From positions 1 through 64,000 of the forward strand of contig CAUEEP010000789.1 of the NCBI GenBank assembly GCA_958450365.1: DNA of 64,000 bases, written 5' to 3'. The notes below the pieces were generated by a model. That model worked only from the letters and a program-made list of their open reading frames with translations. It ran no database searches and had not been told where the DNA came from. The translations under genes were made by a program, and so were the position numbers. This DNA comes from Mesorhabditis belari. Its lineage: Eukaryota > Nematoda > Chromadorea > Rhabditida > Rhabditidae. Of this stretch, positions 46,601 to 55,804 are shown in pieces (position 1 is the first letter of the stretch; the number at the start of each line of letters is the position of its first letter).

Positions 46601-49600
46601 GAAAGAGGACACAGACTCCCATGTGCTTGTCGAGCTATTAAATCTGAGTTTCAATTGGTAAACTCAATAAAATGAATATCCCTAATCGATTTGGCGACTC
46701 GGAAAAGCCCAGGGGACAAATTTACAGCAGAATTTCTTCTTTTTGTGCAATTTAAAAAACAAAAGAAGAATCCCTGAGGTGTTCTTTGTGCGGGCGCGTA
46801 ATCGCTTGCTTTCTGGTGCATCCTCTAGATAGATAGGTTTGGAATTTTAGAAATTCAAAGCATTCAAAATTTCGTTTAAAATCCCCCTATATGTTGTTAT
46901 TTTATTTCTTTTGCATTTTTTGTTTACCTTTTTATGTTTACGTTTGTTATTCGAGATAATTTCTAAGATTATAGTGTTGTTTAGATGGACAAGCCTCAAG
47001 CCTCAAGCCTCAAGCCTCAAGCCTCAAGCCTCAAGCCTCAAGCCTCAAGCCTCAAGCCTCAAGCCTCAAGCCTCAAGCCTCAAGCCTCAAGCCTCAAGCC
47101 TCAAGCCAAGCCCAAGCCCAAGCCTCAAGCCTCAAGCCTAAGCCTCAAGCCTCAAGCCTCAAGCCAAGTTAGACTCGATCGACCTCGACGAGGACTTTTG
47201 ACACGTTTCTTTTCTTTTCTCAAAATTTCGGAACTCTCGTGAACAAGAGGAGGAATTGGAAACAAATGCTGATGAAGCTGAGTTGGTCAAGGAAAATGCT
47301 GATGCTCGTTCTGTAGTGATTCAGTCAAACAGCAAAAAAAAGTGCGAGAGAGGTGATCAGTTCAACTCATGTCACGCCAAATGAGAATTTCTGAGCCTAG
47401 AAGCTAAGGCGTGTGCTACGTTTCTGGCATTTTTGAAATTTCAATCTTACACTTGTTAACATATAAATAATTGTTATAAAAACTTTGGGTGACTTGTTTT
47501 TAAGGTTTTAATACGATTTATCTGGACCCTCTGGACCCTCTGGACCCATAATTATGAAGCACCCTGTATATTATATTATATTATATTATATTATATTTAT
47601 ATTTATATTTATATTTATATTTATATTTATATTAATTAACTATTCAAAAATTACAAAACCCACAGAGAAATTAGATCAAAAATAATATGCGTGGGTGAGT
47701 TTAGCGTCGAAATCCAAACGCGCAAATCCCCTGCAAAATCTGCTCCGAAATTTTTCGGGCATGTTTACGAGTTGATCTCATTTTAGAGACACCGGCAATT
47801 TTCAATTTACAATGGGATTTCATTACTCTTTGCTTAAAGAACAGCTTAAAGAATAGCTTTTTAAAGCCTCATTTGCAGAGTAAATAACAAAAAGAGTTTT
47901 AGTATAACAGATTTGTTAGAATGCTGATGTGGTTAAAGCTAAAGCGGTTAAAGGGGTTAAAGCTGAGTGGCTAAAGCTAAAGAAAAGCGGGCAGAGATCA
48001 AAATAGGACAGTTGAATTTGATAATGAGTTCGATAAAGCAATATTTGCCTAATTTGACTTTCTTAGCTTGCTTATAATCTATAATCTTATATATAGTCTA
48101 TATAACAAAACATTTTTATAATAGTAATTTTACGGTAACAAGATAGTTACACGATTTACAAAACAGTATCTGACAGCCTAGTGACGGTTTGGTATACTCA
48201 AATTTGCCCTAGACTTACAATGAATTGAGATAGATAGAATCTGGAGAATCTGGAGAATCTGGAGTACCTAGAGTACCTGAAGTACCTAGAGTACCTAGAG
48301 TATCTAGAGTACCTAGAGTATCTAGAGTACCTAGAGTTCCTACTAGAGTACCCGGAGTACCTAGAGTACCTGGAGTACCTGGAGTATCTAGAGTACCTAG
48401 AGTATCTAGAGTACCTAGAGTACCTAGAGTTCCTAGAGTACCTAGAGTACCTAGAGTACCTAGAGTACCTGGAGTACCTGGAGTACCTGGAGTACCTAGA
48501 GTACCTGGAGTACCTGGAGTACCTGGAGTACCTGGAGTACCTGGAGTACCTGGAGTACCTAGAGCACCTGACAGTCTGACAGTGAACCTAGTACTAGACC
48601 TAAGGAAAACCTTGGCCTATTCCTAGCTATCGAGAAGCTTCCTAACTTCCTCAACTTCCACGATTTTTAAAATACTACCTAGTACCTTCAAATACTAACT
48701 AGTAAAAAATACTTTCAAAATGAGAATCACAGAAAATCCCTCTAAAACGAGTACTAGTTTCAAGTACAATATTGTAGCACAGTATTGTAGTACCACACAC
48801 TGCTAGCTTGTTAGTGAGCGTGTTAGTATGACTGACCTGTTCCCCGTGATCCTCCTCCTCGTCTCGATTCTCCCACCCATCACCCCCATCATCGCACCTC
48901 CAATATCCATATCCACCAATCCAATGCTCTCTTTTCCATTTCGTATTCACGAAAATCCTCTTGTTTTGTCTTTCCGCGAATTTCCCTCTGTTCTCATCCC
49001 AGACTCGACTCCTTTCACTGTTCCACGAGATTTGCTCATCATCTTGTACCATTTCGATCTCATCATTCATCTCAAGTGGATGAAATGAATCCCAACTCGG
49101 GTACGATGGATATTTCGATTCAATAGGCTCTCGATCAACAGTCTCAGAAAAAGCTCGTCGCTGGAAACGAGAAGCGGATTGTGTTGATGGGAAGTTGGGC
49201 TAAAATTAGAGCATTTGTTAGTGAGATATCGTGCAGAATAGAAAATGGATTACTGTGAGTTAGTGGAGAAGAGAAAATGGCTCAAGAATAAAAGCTCTCT
49301 ATGGTTCTCATTTTGCACTAATTTTGGCGATAAATAGCTACCGTAAATACTGTAATAGTGCCCCACCGCCCTAGTCGCGTAGTCGAAAACTTTTTTTAGT
49401 ATTTCATTTTTTGCAAAGCACCCGTACTTTCAAAAAATGCGTCTTTGGTATCAAAAAATAGCTGAAATTCAGGGCTATTTTTTGAAACCAAAACGAACAT
49501 TGTAGCATAAACCAGTGTCGAGAAAAACTCGTTCGTCGTTACTAGACCTGTTTACCGTAAATGCTGTAATCGAACGGCTCCTACAGGAGCGCCGCGTAGT

Positions 49601-52600
49601 CTAAAGTCTAATTCTCAAACGGGTTGAGGTATCGAAAAATAGCTGAAATTAAGGGCTATTTTTTGATACCTATACGCGCATTGTAGCAGAAACCAGTGTC
49701 GAGAAAAACGGGTTCAAAGCTAGACGACGCAATGCTCCGCACCGTCATTTACGGTACGTCTAGCATCGCTGAAATTAGTGCAAAATAAAAGACGGATTAC
49801 GGTAGAAAGGCTATAGAATACTCAGCTATCTGTGATTTCTATTTTACACAAACTTTTCTCAGTGTTTCTTTTTGATTTAAGCTTTTAAGCTTTACCCTGT
49901 CACAAGCCGATTGTTAGTGCATTGTTAAATATTGGGTTGGGGAGAATGAGTCGGCGCCGAAAATCAAAGAAATTTCTAAAACTTATAGCAGACTTTGTCA
50001 AATGATATGCGTTTGATATCCGTAGAAGGGTAACTAATTCTCTACAAAATAATATTTAAAAGAGAACTCAAACAGCGCCTCAACTCAACAAAGGATCATT
50101 TTTTCACAAAATCGATAAACTGTCATCTAGAGCAAACGGTTGGAGGGATCTTCCTGAAAATTTGGTAACTTATGTAATTGAGTGTGCTCTATCTTTTTTA
50201 TATAAACACCAAAGGAGGTTTATGTGGAAGAAACTGTTCAAGCAATGAGTCGCACTTTTTGTCATTTTGATTAGCTGTGTTTGGGAATCCATAAAATCCC
50301 AAAAAAGAAAAGCTTTGTGGAATCTCTCAAAAGCCATTTTGTAAAGAAATAGTCGACCATTTTGATGGAACAAAACGTGTATTTAAAGAAGGTTTTATGG
50401 GTGCAAAAAGTTTCTTTAAATTTCGGCGCCGACTCATTCTCCGCAACCCAATAGATTAGTAATATTTGTTAAATATGTTAAATATAATAATAAGTTAAAT
50501 ATAGTAATAAATTAATAAACTTTTCGATAAAGATCAAATGAAATTCGAATTGAAAGTTTTGAAAAAAAAAAAGAGAAAACAGACAAAACTTCCGGTAAAT
50601 TCCCGGAAAAAGGAAAAAGGAGATCCACGAATCGAAAGGGATTTCGATTTGATCGGATGATCGGATGAACATTAATGAATCTGGAATCACCATCGATTCC
50701 TATTAGAATTATTTCCTATTAGAAAATCTACGCTAATAAACCTACCGTAAATACTGTAATATTGCCCCACCCCCATAATGACGGTGCGAAGCGTTGCGTA
50801 GTCTAGCTTTGAACGCGTTTTTCTCGATACTGGTTTATGCTACAATGCGCGTATAGGTATCAAAAAATAGCCCTGAATCTCAGCTATTTTTGATACCCAA
50901 GCGCGCATTTTAGCTTAAACCAGTGTCGAGAAAAGTGTCGCGCTCGTACTTTCAAAGCATTAGCCTAGCTCTGAACGAGGTTTTCTCGACACTGGTTTAA
51001 GCTAAAATGCGCGCTTGGGTATCAAAAAATAGCTGAAATTCAGGGCTATTTTTTGATACTTATACGCGCATTGTAGCATAAACCAGTATCGAGAAAAACG
51101 CGTTCAAAGCTAGACTACGCAACGCTCCGCGCCGTCATTATGGGGGTGGGGCAATATTACAGTATTTACGGCAGGCTAGATCCAAGGCTTTACTAGGAAA
51201 AGAGACGAACTTCCCATTAGCTTCTATTTCGATCATATAAATCTTATTAAATCGAGTATGGAGATTTATAAAATGAAATCAAAATCTGCTAAAGAAAGCA
51301 TTAAAAATTAAATCGAAATCTCGAAGATAAGCTTTAAAGAAAGCTTTTCAATCATTGAGTTTTGGGTAGCGATGGATAGTGGGCCTCGATAGTAATTCGG
51401 GATTCGGTCCTGCTCTTGCTTTTTCGTTTTTTCGTGGCTTTTTTTAGTTAGCTGATTTGATCTGGTCTAAATCCTATCCCAATAAAGAACAGGCTTGGAT
51501 TTGCTTTTGGTTCTGATCTGACCGACAATAAGACCTGGTGAAGGAAAAAGTTCCTGGACTACCTAGATTGGACTGCCTGAACTGGATTACCTAGATTGGA
51601 CTGCCTGAACTGGATTACCTAGATTGGACTACCTGAACTGGATTACCTAGATTGGACTGCCTGAACTGGACTACCTGAACTGGACTGCCTAGATTGGACT
51701 ACCTGAACTGGACATACCAGAGAATAGGACTGGAACTTGCTCTAGCCTTGCCGCTTTGAACATCGCTGATCTCTACTCTACTCCTTGGCCTGCTAGGCTA
51801 CTCTACTCCTTGGCATGTTAATGAATTGTGAGGAATATGAATTGTTTTCTGGAAACAAAGAAATCTAAATCTTCATAGTTTGATGGGAAAGTATAGTAAC
51901 TTTTTAAAGGCATTGATTTTGATAATATTTCCATTTTACTTTTATTTTTAGACGTTGTTGAGGTTTTTCATTTATCGATAAAAGTTTTTAGACTAGATTT
52001 TTTGCTTCCTGAGCGCCCTTTCCTCTATTAGTCCAGTCCCTTTCGTTTTTCATTCACAAATTGACCAACAGGTGTGTCTATTGAAAATATTGATGAATAG
52101 TCGATTTGGGGATTGATCTAAGCTTGGTTACAAGGCTGAACAGGCTTGATTACAAGGCTGAACAGGCTTGGTTACAAGGCTGAACAGGCTTGATTACAAG
52201 GCTGATTACAAGGCTGTTCTTAGAGTAAATTCCATATGAAATTGAATCAAAGCTGTTCTCAGGACAACTAGCAAAGCTAAGCGAAACTTTGGATGTAATA
52301 TAAGATTGCTCTTGAGCTTATGGATTGATTGAAAATGAAGTGAGAAAAATGAGGAATTCTGTGAGCTAGAAAGGGTTTCTTTGCTTGAGCATCACAAAGA
52401 ACAAGGTACGATAAATTCTAGCACAACTTTTCACATTCACAACACTTTCTCACCTTTATTTATTTATTTATTCTCGAACTAGAATTTGTAGATCTTTCTT
52501 AAATGAAAATTTGAAATGATTTTTAAATGATTTTTAAATGATTTGCCCACCTGCATCTCGCATCTTTTCCAAACGGTTTTGCTGCGTCGACGTTGAACCA

Positions 52601-52601
52601 T
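26654..52601 (-). CDS. tent-5: TENT5/FAM46-type non-canonical nucleotidyltransferase
   Basis: Predicted cytoplasmic poly(A) polymerase that extends mRNA tails. Thirteen exons, all joined in phase, give 545 residues: 52551-52601, 48837-49199, 33259-33354, 31636-31751, 29867-30005, 29273-29383, 28907-29074, 28394-28569, 27906-28008, 27742-27828, 27574-27666, 27242-27325, 26654-26704. Family signatures in order: NGGAASYVV then ADLDLIF (catalytic aspartates), [77 protein letters not shown], and a short last exon ending QWIPVI. The catalytic half is intact with no stops. The N-terminal 160 residues (exons 1-2) are unlike vertebrate members, and an upstream first exon cannot be excluded. Introns of 15.5 kb, 3.4 kb and 1.5 kb are packed with repeats, giving a gene of 26 kb against the compact genes at 7-18 kb. 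Catalytic exons are certain; exons 1-3 are moderately so. Confidence 0.92.
26865..27170. repeat. Hairpin family A, copy 4, with arm tandemly amplified
   Basis: A full hairpin (26865-27001) has inner arms CTTCATTTTTCTCGCG and CGAGAAAAATGAAGA. It is followed by three about 62-bp tandem units, each ending GTTTACCGGTGAGCACAAAG and carrying AAGTTAAGCTTTCCGTGCACC. It sits in the last intron of the tent-5-like gene. Confidence 0.85.
27742..27828 (-). other. Ser/Thr-rich cassette exon of the tent-5-like gene
   Basis: 87 nt (29 codons), phase 0 on both sides, acceptor TATTCAG, donor GTACTG. It encodes [20 protein letters not shown] and onward. It falls between [12 protein letters not shown] and [13 protein letters not shown], a loop position in the family, so the protein stays in frame with or without it. 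Read through its donor, it meets TAA at 27733, giving a truncated form. It is therefore either a skipped or included loop or an alternative end. Confidence 0.55.
28040..28256 (+). repeat. Compound repeat: (TCTG)n plus 75-nt unit
   Basis: TCTG arrays at 28040-28110 and 28176-28256 flank a conserved spacer (CTCCGTTCTGCTGTTTTAG ... GGGATATCTACCGTAATCG). The same spacer plus tetranucleotide array recurs inverted and multiplied at 62110-62580. It lies in an intron of the tent-5-like gene; another TCTG run is at 28640-28690 in the next intron. Confidence 0.85.
28758..28886. repeat. Hairpin family A, copy 5
   Basis: Inner arms CTTCGTTTTTCTCGTAACA and CGAGAAAAATGAAGA; outer arms GTACGTTGTGCTTAC and TTTCAAAGTACAC. 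It lies 21 nt inside the intron downstream of the VDESDRWSL exon, so a long hairpin would form in the nascent RNA right beside the splice donor. Confidence 0.8.
30645..31127. repeat. 22-bp minisatellite in tent-5 intron
   Basis: About 22 tandem copies of GAGCTTTCAAGGAGAGGAGG plus two bases, with GGAG/GGAA/GTAG variants. All three frames stay open on the plus strand because the 22-bp unit lacks stops, giving artefactual Arg/Glu/Phe-rich frames. It lies in the intron between the [10 protein letters not shown] and NGGAAS exons. Confidence 0.95.
32219..32545 (+). mobile_element. 3' tail of a non-LTR retrotransposon (LINE)
   Basis: A 74-codon open segment contains [20 protein letters not shown] and [10 protein letters not shown]. 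This is the conserved C-terminal stretch after the reverse transcriptase domain of jockey/CR1/RTE-type elements (R-x-x-x-L-W-N-x-L-P). A stop and about 100 nt of tail follow, with AATAAAGTATTATTATATTAG. Upstream there is no further coding similarity, so it is a 5'-truncated dead copy, in antisense orientation within the tent-5-like gene. Confidence 0.75.
33427..33690. repeat. ~70-bp tandem repeat
   Basis: Nearly four units of TAAGCTATATAACGGMACTC, TACATAGCGGAAAAGTATT, TAATGGAATGAAATTGGGTC. Alternate units share the same variants (GACGTTAA/GACACTAA), pointing to expansion by two-unit blocks. Confidence 0.9.
34290..34535. repeat. TATAGATATAGGTT simple repeat
   Basis: Imperfect hexa- and dodecamers of ATAGATATAGGTTTAG, in the 15-kb intron of the tent-5-like gene. 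Confidence 0.85.
36905..37560. repeat. 12-bp TAGATCTGTTGC array split by a MITE
   Basis: Tandem CTAGATCTGTTG units run from 36905 to 36988 and resume at 37509. Between them sits the 520-bp element below, so the array is the pre-insertion target. Confidence 0.85.
36989..37508. mobile_element. 520-bp mariner-type MITE, copy 1
   Basis: Terminal inverted repeats TTGGGTTGGGGAGAATGAGT and onward (GGCGCCGAAA), about 31 nt, flanked by TA on both sides. There is no transposase. It is the same length as the copy at 49932, and the internal sequences align throughout. Similar ends (TTGGGTTGG) begin a mariner fragment at 44692. Confidence 0.88.
37756..37828 (+). tRNA. tRNA-like sequence (probable pseudogene)
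   Basis: Has a perfect A box (TAGCTCAATTGGTTAG), a B box (GGTTCGATCCC) at the right distance, and a T8 run just downstream, all as in a Pol III gene. The acceptor and T stems do not pair well, so it is probably a tRNA relic or tRNA-derived element rather than a working tRNA. An anticodon could not be assigned safely. Confidence 0.45.
38480..38730. other. GC-richer island in the 15-kb tent-5 intron
   Basis: Stands out from the surrounding AT-rich repeats by complexity and GC content. It contains CRE-like words TCGACGTCATC and AAGTGACGTCC within about 80 nt, and pyrimidine-rich stretches. No coding frame with family features. It could be an internal enhancer or alternative promoter of the tent-5-like gene; that is inference only. 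Confidence 0.25.
38848..38946. repeat. CCAAG pentamer array
   Basis: CCAAGCCAAGCCTAGCTAAG-type pentamers, about 19 copies with CCCAG and TAAG variants. Confidence 0.9.
39282..39356 (-). tRNA. tRNA-like sequence (probable pseudogene)
   Basis: Minus strand shows A box TGGCCTAGTGGTTAG, B box GGGTTCAATCCC with a 5-bp stem around a 6-nt loop, and a T7 run immediately after. The 5' and 3' ends do not form an acceptor stem. Pol III promoter geometry is right, but the tRNA fold is incomplete. Confidence 0.45.
41450..41526. repeat. ACAAAG/ACAAAAG array
   Basis: Hexa- and heptamer repeat of GACAAAAGACAAAG. It yields artefactual Leu/Ser-rich frames on the minus strand. Confidence 0.9.
42353..44248. 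mobile_element. 1.9-kb element with ~250-bp inverted ends (family B)
   Basis: The left arm 42353-42606 (TTGTCATTAATCAGA ... CTTAACTTACCGTAA ... GTTTAGCTGGGAAAGATC) is repeated in inverse at 44002-44248. The arms carry the family B words CGCGTAGTCTAACTTTG, CGCGCTGGTTTAAGCTAC and ACTATTTTTTGATAC. The interior has no transposase; it holds two tandem units of about 360 bp (43195-43810) that match DNA at 20.4-20.9 kb. It looks like a large foldback element with captured repeat DNA. Confidence 0.7.
44692..44770. mobile_element. mariner-type end, solitary
   Basis: After a TA comes TTGGGTTGGTGGAAAAGTCC then TTTCGGATTTTTTGG, a mariner-type terminal repeat. No transposase or partner end is nearby. Confidence 0.5.
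45302..45735. repeat. Hairpin family A, copy 6, with amplified right arm
   Basis: A hairpin (45302-45480) with duplicated inner CTGAATTCTTCATTT is followed by four further units of about 61 bp, each AGCTGATTGAATGTGCCAGA ... GTTTACTAGAGAGCACAAAG then TACATGA. The same kind of arm amplification occurs at 27002-27170. Confidence 0.85.
46640..46830. repeat. Dispersed repeat shared with 60.2-60.5 kb
   Basis: TTTCAATTGGTAAACTCAAT, TCGATTTGGCGACTCGGAAA, AAAGAAGAATCCCTG and GTTCTTTGTGCGGGCGCG, TAATCGCTTGCTTTCTGG all have close counterparts at 60185-60375 in the same order. It is a non-coding dispersed repeat of unknown class. Confidence 0.6.
46988..47165. repeat. AAGCCTC heptamer array
   Basis: About 20 tandem AAGCCTC units, then CAAGCC/CTAAGC variants. 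A 7-bp unit keeps all three frames open, giving Ser-Leu-Lys-Pro-Gln-Ala artefacts. Confidence 0.95.
47573..47632. repeat. TATAT/TTTATA repeat
   Basis: ATTATATTAT units change to TTTATATTTATA hexamers. Next to it are three copies of CTGGACCCT (47521-47548). Confidence 0.85.
48238..48570. repeat. 9-bp GTACCTAGA minisatellite
   Basis: About 35 copies of GAGTACCTA/GAGTACCTG/GAGTATCTA, with the G variant clustered at the right end. It lies 270 nt downstream of the second exon of the tent-5-like gene. Confidence 0.95.
49340..49765. repeat. Hairpin repeat family B, two adjoining copies
   Basis: ACCGTAAATACTGTAATAGT opens the first copy, and TTTACCGTAAATGCTGTAAT the second at about 49552. Both contain ATCAAAAAATAGCTGAAAT with an inverse GGGCTATTTTTTGA, and CAGTGTCGAGAAAAAC. 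The right end CGCACCGTCATTTACGGTA closes the pair. Confidence 0.7.
49932..50451. mobile_element. 520-bp mariner-type MITE, copy 2
   Basis: TIRs TTGGGTTGGGGAGAATGAGT and the inverse, flanked by TA (49930-31, 50452-53). It is the same size as copy 1 at 36989 and similar throughout, and it lies in the first intron of the tent-5-like gene. Confidence 0.88.
50742..51174. repeat. Hairpin repeat family B, best copy
   Basis: A near-perfect inverted repeat with arms of about 215 nt. Left CTACCGTAAATACTGTAATA, GCGTTGCGTAGTCTAGCTTT, TTTTTCTCGATACTGGTTTA, ATGCGCGTATAGGTATC; right is the inverse up to GTATTTACGG. Each arm itself contains a smaller palindrome around AAAAAATAGC/GCTATTTTT, so the whole could fold as a long hairpin or a cruciform with side arms. 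No coding. Confidence 0.85.
51560..51715. repeat. CTGCCTGAACTGGA tandem repeat
   Basis: Alternating ATTACCTAGATTGGACT and GCCTGAACTGG blocks, unit about 28 bp, five to six copies. Confidence 0.9.
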
Positions 52602-54202
52602 TTTGTGGAGGATTTTGAGAGAAATAGAGAAATAGAGAAATAGAGAAATTCAAATTTAATATGCAAATTTGTGCAAAGAATATGTGAAGTGGTGGTCAAG
52701 AGTGAGGGCTTCTTTCAAATCAAATCGATTTGCTGCTTTTCAAATCGCTGCTTTGAGACAACAGTGAGGTAAATTCTCTGAAAATTTCTTGATAACTAAA
52801 AGTTGAAAGGAAAAAGACAGACATTGGAGGGATAGGGTAGCAAGAGGATATTCTAGAAAAAGGTTTAGAAAGAGGACATTCTAGAAAAAGAATTGCAAGA
52901 TTACAGGCAAAACGGTAAGACAAGAAATGTCTGAGAAAGTGAAGAGCTGAAATGTCTGAGAAAGTGAGGGTACGGTTTAGAAATTCATTTGAAGGCTACG
53001 GTGATGGAAAAGAGTTTAGAAAATTGATTAAAAGGAGTACGGGATTTAGAAAAGGATGAATACGGTACAAGGTACGGTAGAGGGTACGGTAGAGGGTACG
53101 GTAGAAGGGTAAGATTTAGAAAATGGGCGCATAAAAGCGGATCAAACGGAATGGTAAACACGATGAAAGAGAAAAGTTACGGTAACTGGGGCATGCTTTA
53201 GGAAACAGATTCAAATGAAGTTCGGTAGGATGACTGAATCAGCAGACAAGAAGGATTATGGTGGCGAGAAAGCGTTTACGGGGTGTTCAGGAAATGGGAG
53301 GGGTGTTCAGGAAACGGGAATGGTGTTCAGGAAACGTTTCAAAAGTAGCACGAGTGCTGTTTAGGAAAGAGTACGGTAGAAAGAAAATCGACAGAAAGAG
53401 AGGAAAGAGAGATAGACTTAGAAGAGATAGACTTAGGAGAGATAGACTTAGAAGAGATAGACTTAGAAGAGAAAGAGAGATAGCTTTACTTGGTGTTTAC
53501 TAGATATGGGCATCGTTTTGGTTTGAATCGAATCGAATCGGTGACTCGAGTTGAAAAAGGGAATGGAATCGAATAGAATCGAATGGAATCGAATGGAATC
53601 GAATCGAATAGAATCGAATCGAAACGAATCAAATCGAATAGAATCGAATAGAATCGAATCAAATCGGTGATTCAATTCGATGCCTATGTCTAGTGCTTAC
53701 AGTAATCTAAATAAAAGAAAAGAAAAGACAATTTTGATGATAGTGATCCTTTTTTGCTTACTTTTAAAAGTTTTGTGAGAATTTTGTTACCAAAAAAAGC
53801 GATCATATAAGCAAAAAGACAAAGAATTTGATTTAAAGAAAAGAAAAGAAAGAAAGAAAAGAAAAGAAAGAAAAGAAAGAAAGGAAAAGAAAAGAAAGAA
53901 AAGAAAAGAAAAAGCAATAGTAAAACGAATAGCAATAAAAGAAAAGATATTCACTTAATTAAATTCAAAGAAAATGTCGATATCGGTTTTTTTGTCACTT
54001 TTCTCAAAGCTTTTTGGATATGTGACTGAAGAATAGATTATATAGAAATAAAGATAGAAATAAAGATAGAAATAAAGATAGAAATAAAGATAGAAATAAA
54101 AGATTTCCAGAGATTCTAGAGATTCCAGAGACTTATACAAAAGATTTTTGCACACGTTTTGCTAGATCTCTGAAAGAAATGTTTCAAAAAGAGATAAACA
54201 AC
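52602..54202. other. 5' flank of tent-5-like gene with simple repeats
   Basis: No promoter element is identified. Repeats: GGTACGGTAGA (53065-53110), AGATAGACTTAGAAG (53405-53470), GAATCGAATAGAATC (53525-53670), AAAGAAAAG (53825-53920) and ATAGAAATAAAG (54040-54100). Open frames here are products of these repeats. An unseen first exon of the tent-5-like gene could lie in this stretch. Confidence 0.5.
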
Positions 54203-54670
54203 AAAAAAAGCGGTAATCATTGGATAACTAGACCATCAATCATCCGTTTACCAAATGACAAGCGTTTATAACTTCTCCTGTACTTTGTGCTTACTGGTAA
54301 ACGCTTTTCTAGTGCTATGAAGTCTTCAGTGCTTTTCTACGCTAATTCTTCGATTTGCTGCAAGAATAATGAAGTCTTCAGTGCACTAGAAAGATTCGTT
54401 TACTAGTAAGCACAAAGTACAGGAGAAGCTGTAAACGCTTGTCATTTGGCTAATTAGTTTATTAGATCATATGGAATAACTAGACCATCAATCATCCGTT
54501 TACCAAATGACAAGCGTTTACAGCTTCTCCTGTAGTAAACAAATGAAGTCTTCAGTGCACTAGAAAGATTCGTTTACTAGTAAGCACAAAGTACAGAAGA
54601 AGCTGTAAACGCTTGTCATTTGGTAAACGGGTGATTGATGGTCTAGTTATCCAATGATTACCGCTTTTTT
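54203..54670. repeat. Long palindrome built on hairpin family A
   Basis: Outer arms AAAAAGCGGTAATCATTGGA, AACTAGACCATCAATCATCC and GTTTACCAAATGACAAGCG are inverted at the right edge (CGCTTGTCATTTGGTAAACG ... ATTACCGCTTTTT). A third copy of the outer arm occurs in the middle (54476). Between lie two family A cores (GTACTTTGTGCTTACTGG ... CCAGTAAGC-type). Confidence 0.8.
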
Positions 54671-55025
54671 TAATAAATCTAATAAACTAATAAAATAGCA
54701 GTCGAAATGCAATTAAAAAGCTGAAGAAAACTCAAAAATGAGTGAAGATATCTGTTCTCTTAAAATATAACTTTAAAAAACGATAAAATAACAGATGATA
54801 TTTGGAAATGAAAATGAAAAAGAGAAAAAAGAGAAAAAGATATGAATAAAAAAAAGGAACGATTAGACGGAACCGCTAAAGAAAATTTGAAAGAAAAAGA
54901 AAGAGAAATGGAGAAAGGGATAAAGCAGCAGAAAAGGATTTATAAAACAAAATATTAAATTGCAAAAGAAAGGAAAGCGATTTTATAAACTCACGACTAA
55001 CGTTTTCTACAAAATAGCAGAATAC

Positions 55026-55345
55026 CCTAATCTAGATTGAACACCGTAATCCAGCTAATCTAGACTGAATACCCTAATCTAGATTGAACACCGTAATCCA
55101 GCTGATCTAGATTGAATACCCTAATCTAGATTGAACACCGTAATCCAGCTGATCTAGATTGAATACCCTAATCTAGATTGAACACCGTAATCCAGCTGAT
55201 CTAGATTGAATACCCTAATCTAGATTGAACACCGTAATCCAGCTGATCTAGATTGAATACCCTAATCTAGATTGAACACCGTAATCCAGCTAATCTAGAC
55301 TGAATACCCTAATCTAGATTGAATACCCTAATCCAATCGTTTTCC
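55026..55345. repeat. ~48-bp tandem repeat
   Basis: Six units of AATACCCTAATCTAGATTG, AACACCGTAATCCAGCTGAT with CTAATCTAGACTG variants. No spacer variation, so not a CRISPR-type array. Confidence 0.93.
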
Positions 55346-55654
55346 TTTAATATTTTCCTTTATAAATCCCTTTCTCCATTTCTCTTTCTTTAGAAACTCT
55401 ATCTTATAAGCTATTTCCGAAATAATGAATTTACCGATTGACATTACTCCATTCGAAACGCCTAATATCTACTAGATAAAAAAGCAGTGTCTGCCTGTTT
55501 GTCTGTGTCAACTGTGTCACCCAGTGAGCTGTTTCAAATGACCTATAGTTAAACTAACTATAGGTCATTTGAAACGGCTCACTGGGCTCAGTTAAACTAA
55601 CTTAGAATCCCATCTTGTTATACAACATGTTTTTAAATTCATGAAAAACTAAAA

Positions 55655-55728
55655 GTGCTAACTCGGGCGGGAGTCGAACTCGGGTCTAGCGAGCTAGAGA
55701 AAGGTGCGCTCCCACTACGCCAGGTGCA
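55655..55728 (-). tRNA. tRNA-like sequence, minus strand of opposed pair
   Basis: A box TGGCGTAGTGGGAGC, B box GAGTTCGACTCCC and a TTTT run follow in order on the minus strand. The acceptor stem is not convincing. Its 5' end overlaps the plus-strand tRNA-like sequence below. Confidence 0.4.
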
Positions 55729-55803
55729 TGACCGAGTGGTTAACGCGTGCGTCTCTCAAACAAAAAGGAGGAGAGGTCGCAGGTTCGACTCCTCTCGCCG
55801 GCA
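55722..55803 (+). tRNA. tRNA-like sequence with long variable arm
   Basis: A box TGACCGAGTGGTTAACGC, an anticodon/variable region TCTCTCAAACAAAAAGGAGG with AGAGG, B box GGTTCGACTCC, and a T5 run at 55811. The size (about 82 nt) and GAGTGGTTAA D-arm resemble Leu/Ser-type (class II) tRNAs, but the 5' end does not pair with CGCCGGC at the 3' end. Confidence 0.4.
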
Positions 55804-55804
55804 A

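Noticed and set aside
46988..47165. Telomere-like 7-mer
   Set aside because: AAGCCTC differs from nematode TTAGGC on either strand; treated as a plain minisatellite.
46911..47242. Ser-Leu-Lys-Pro-Gln-Ala repeat proteins
   Set aside because: Heptamer repeat AAGCCTC keeps all frames open.
53463..53675. Phe-Asp-Ser-Ile repeat frame
   Set aside because: Translation of the GAATCGAATAG array.
55026..55345. CRISPR-like array
   Set aside because: Units are contiguous tandem repeats with no unique spacers, in a eukaryotic genome.
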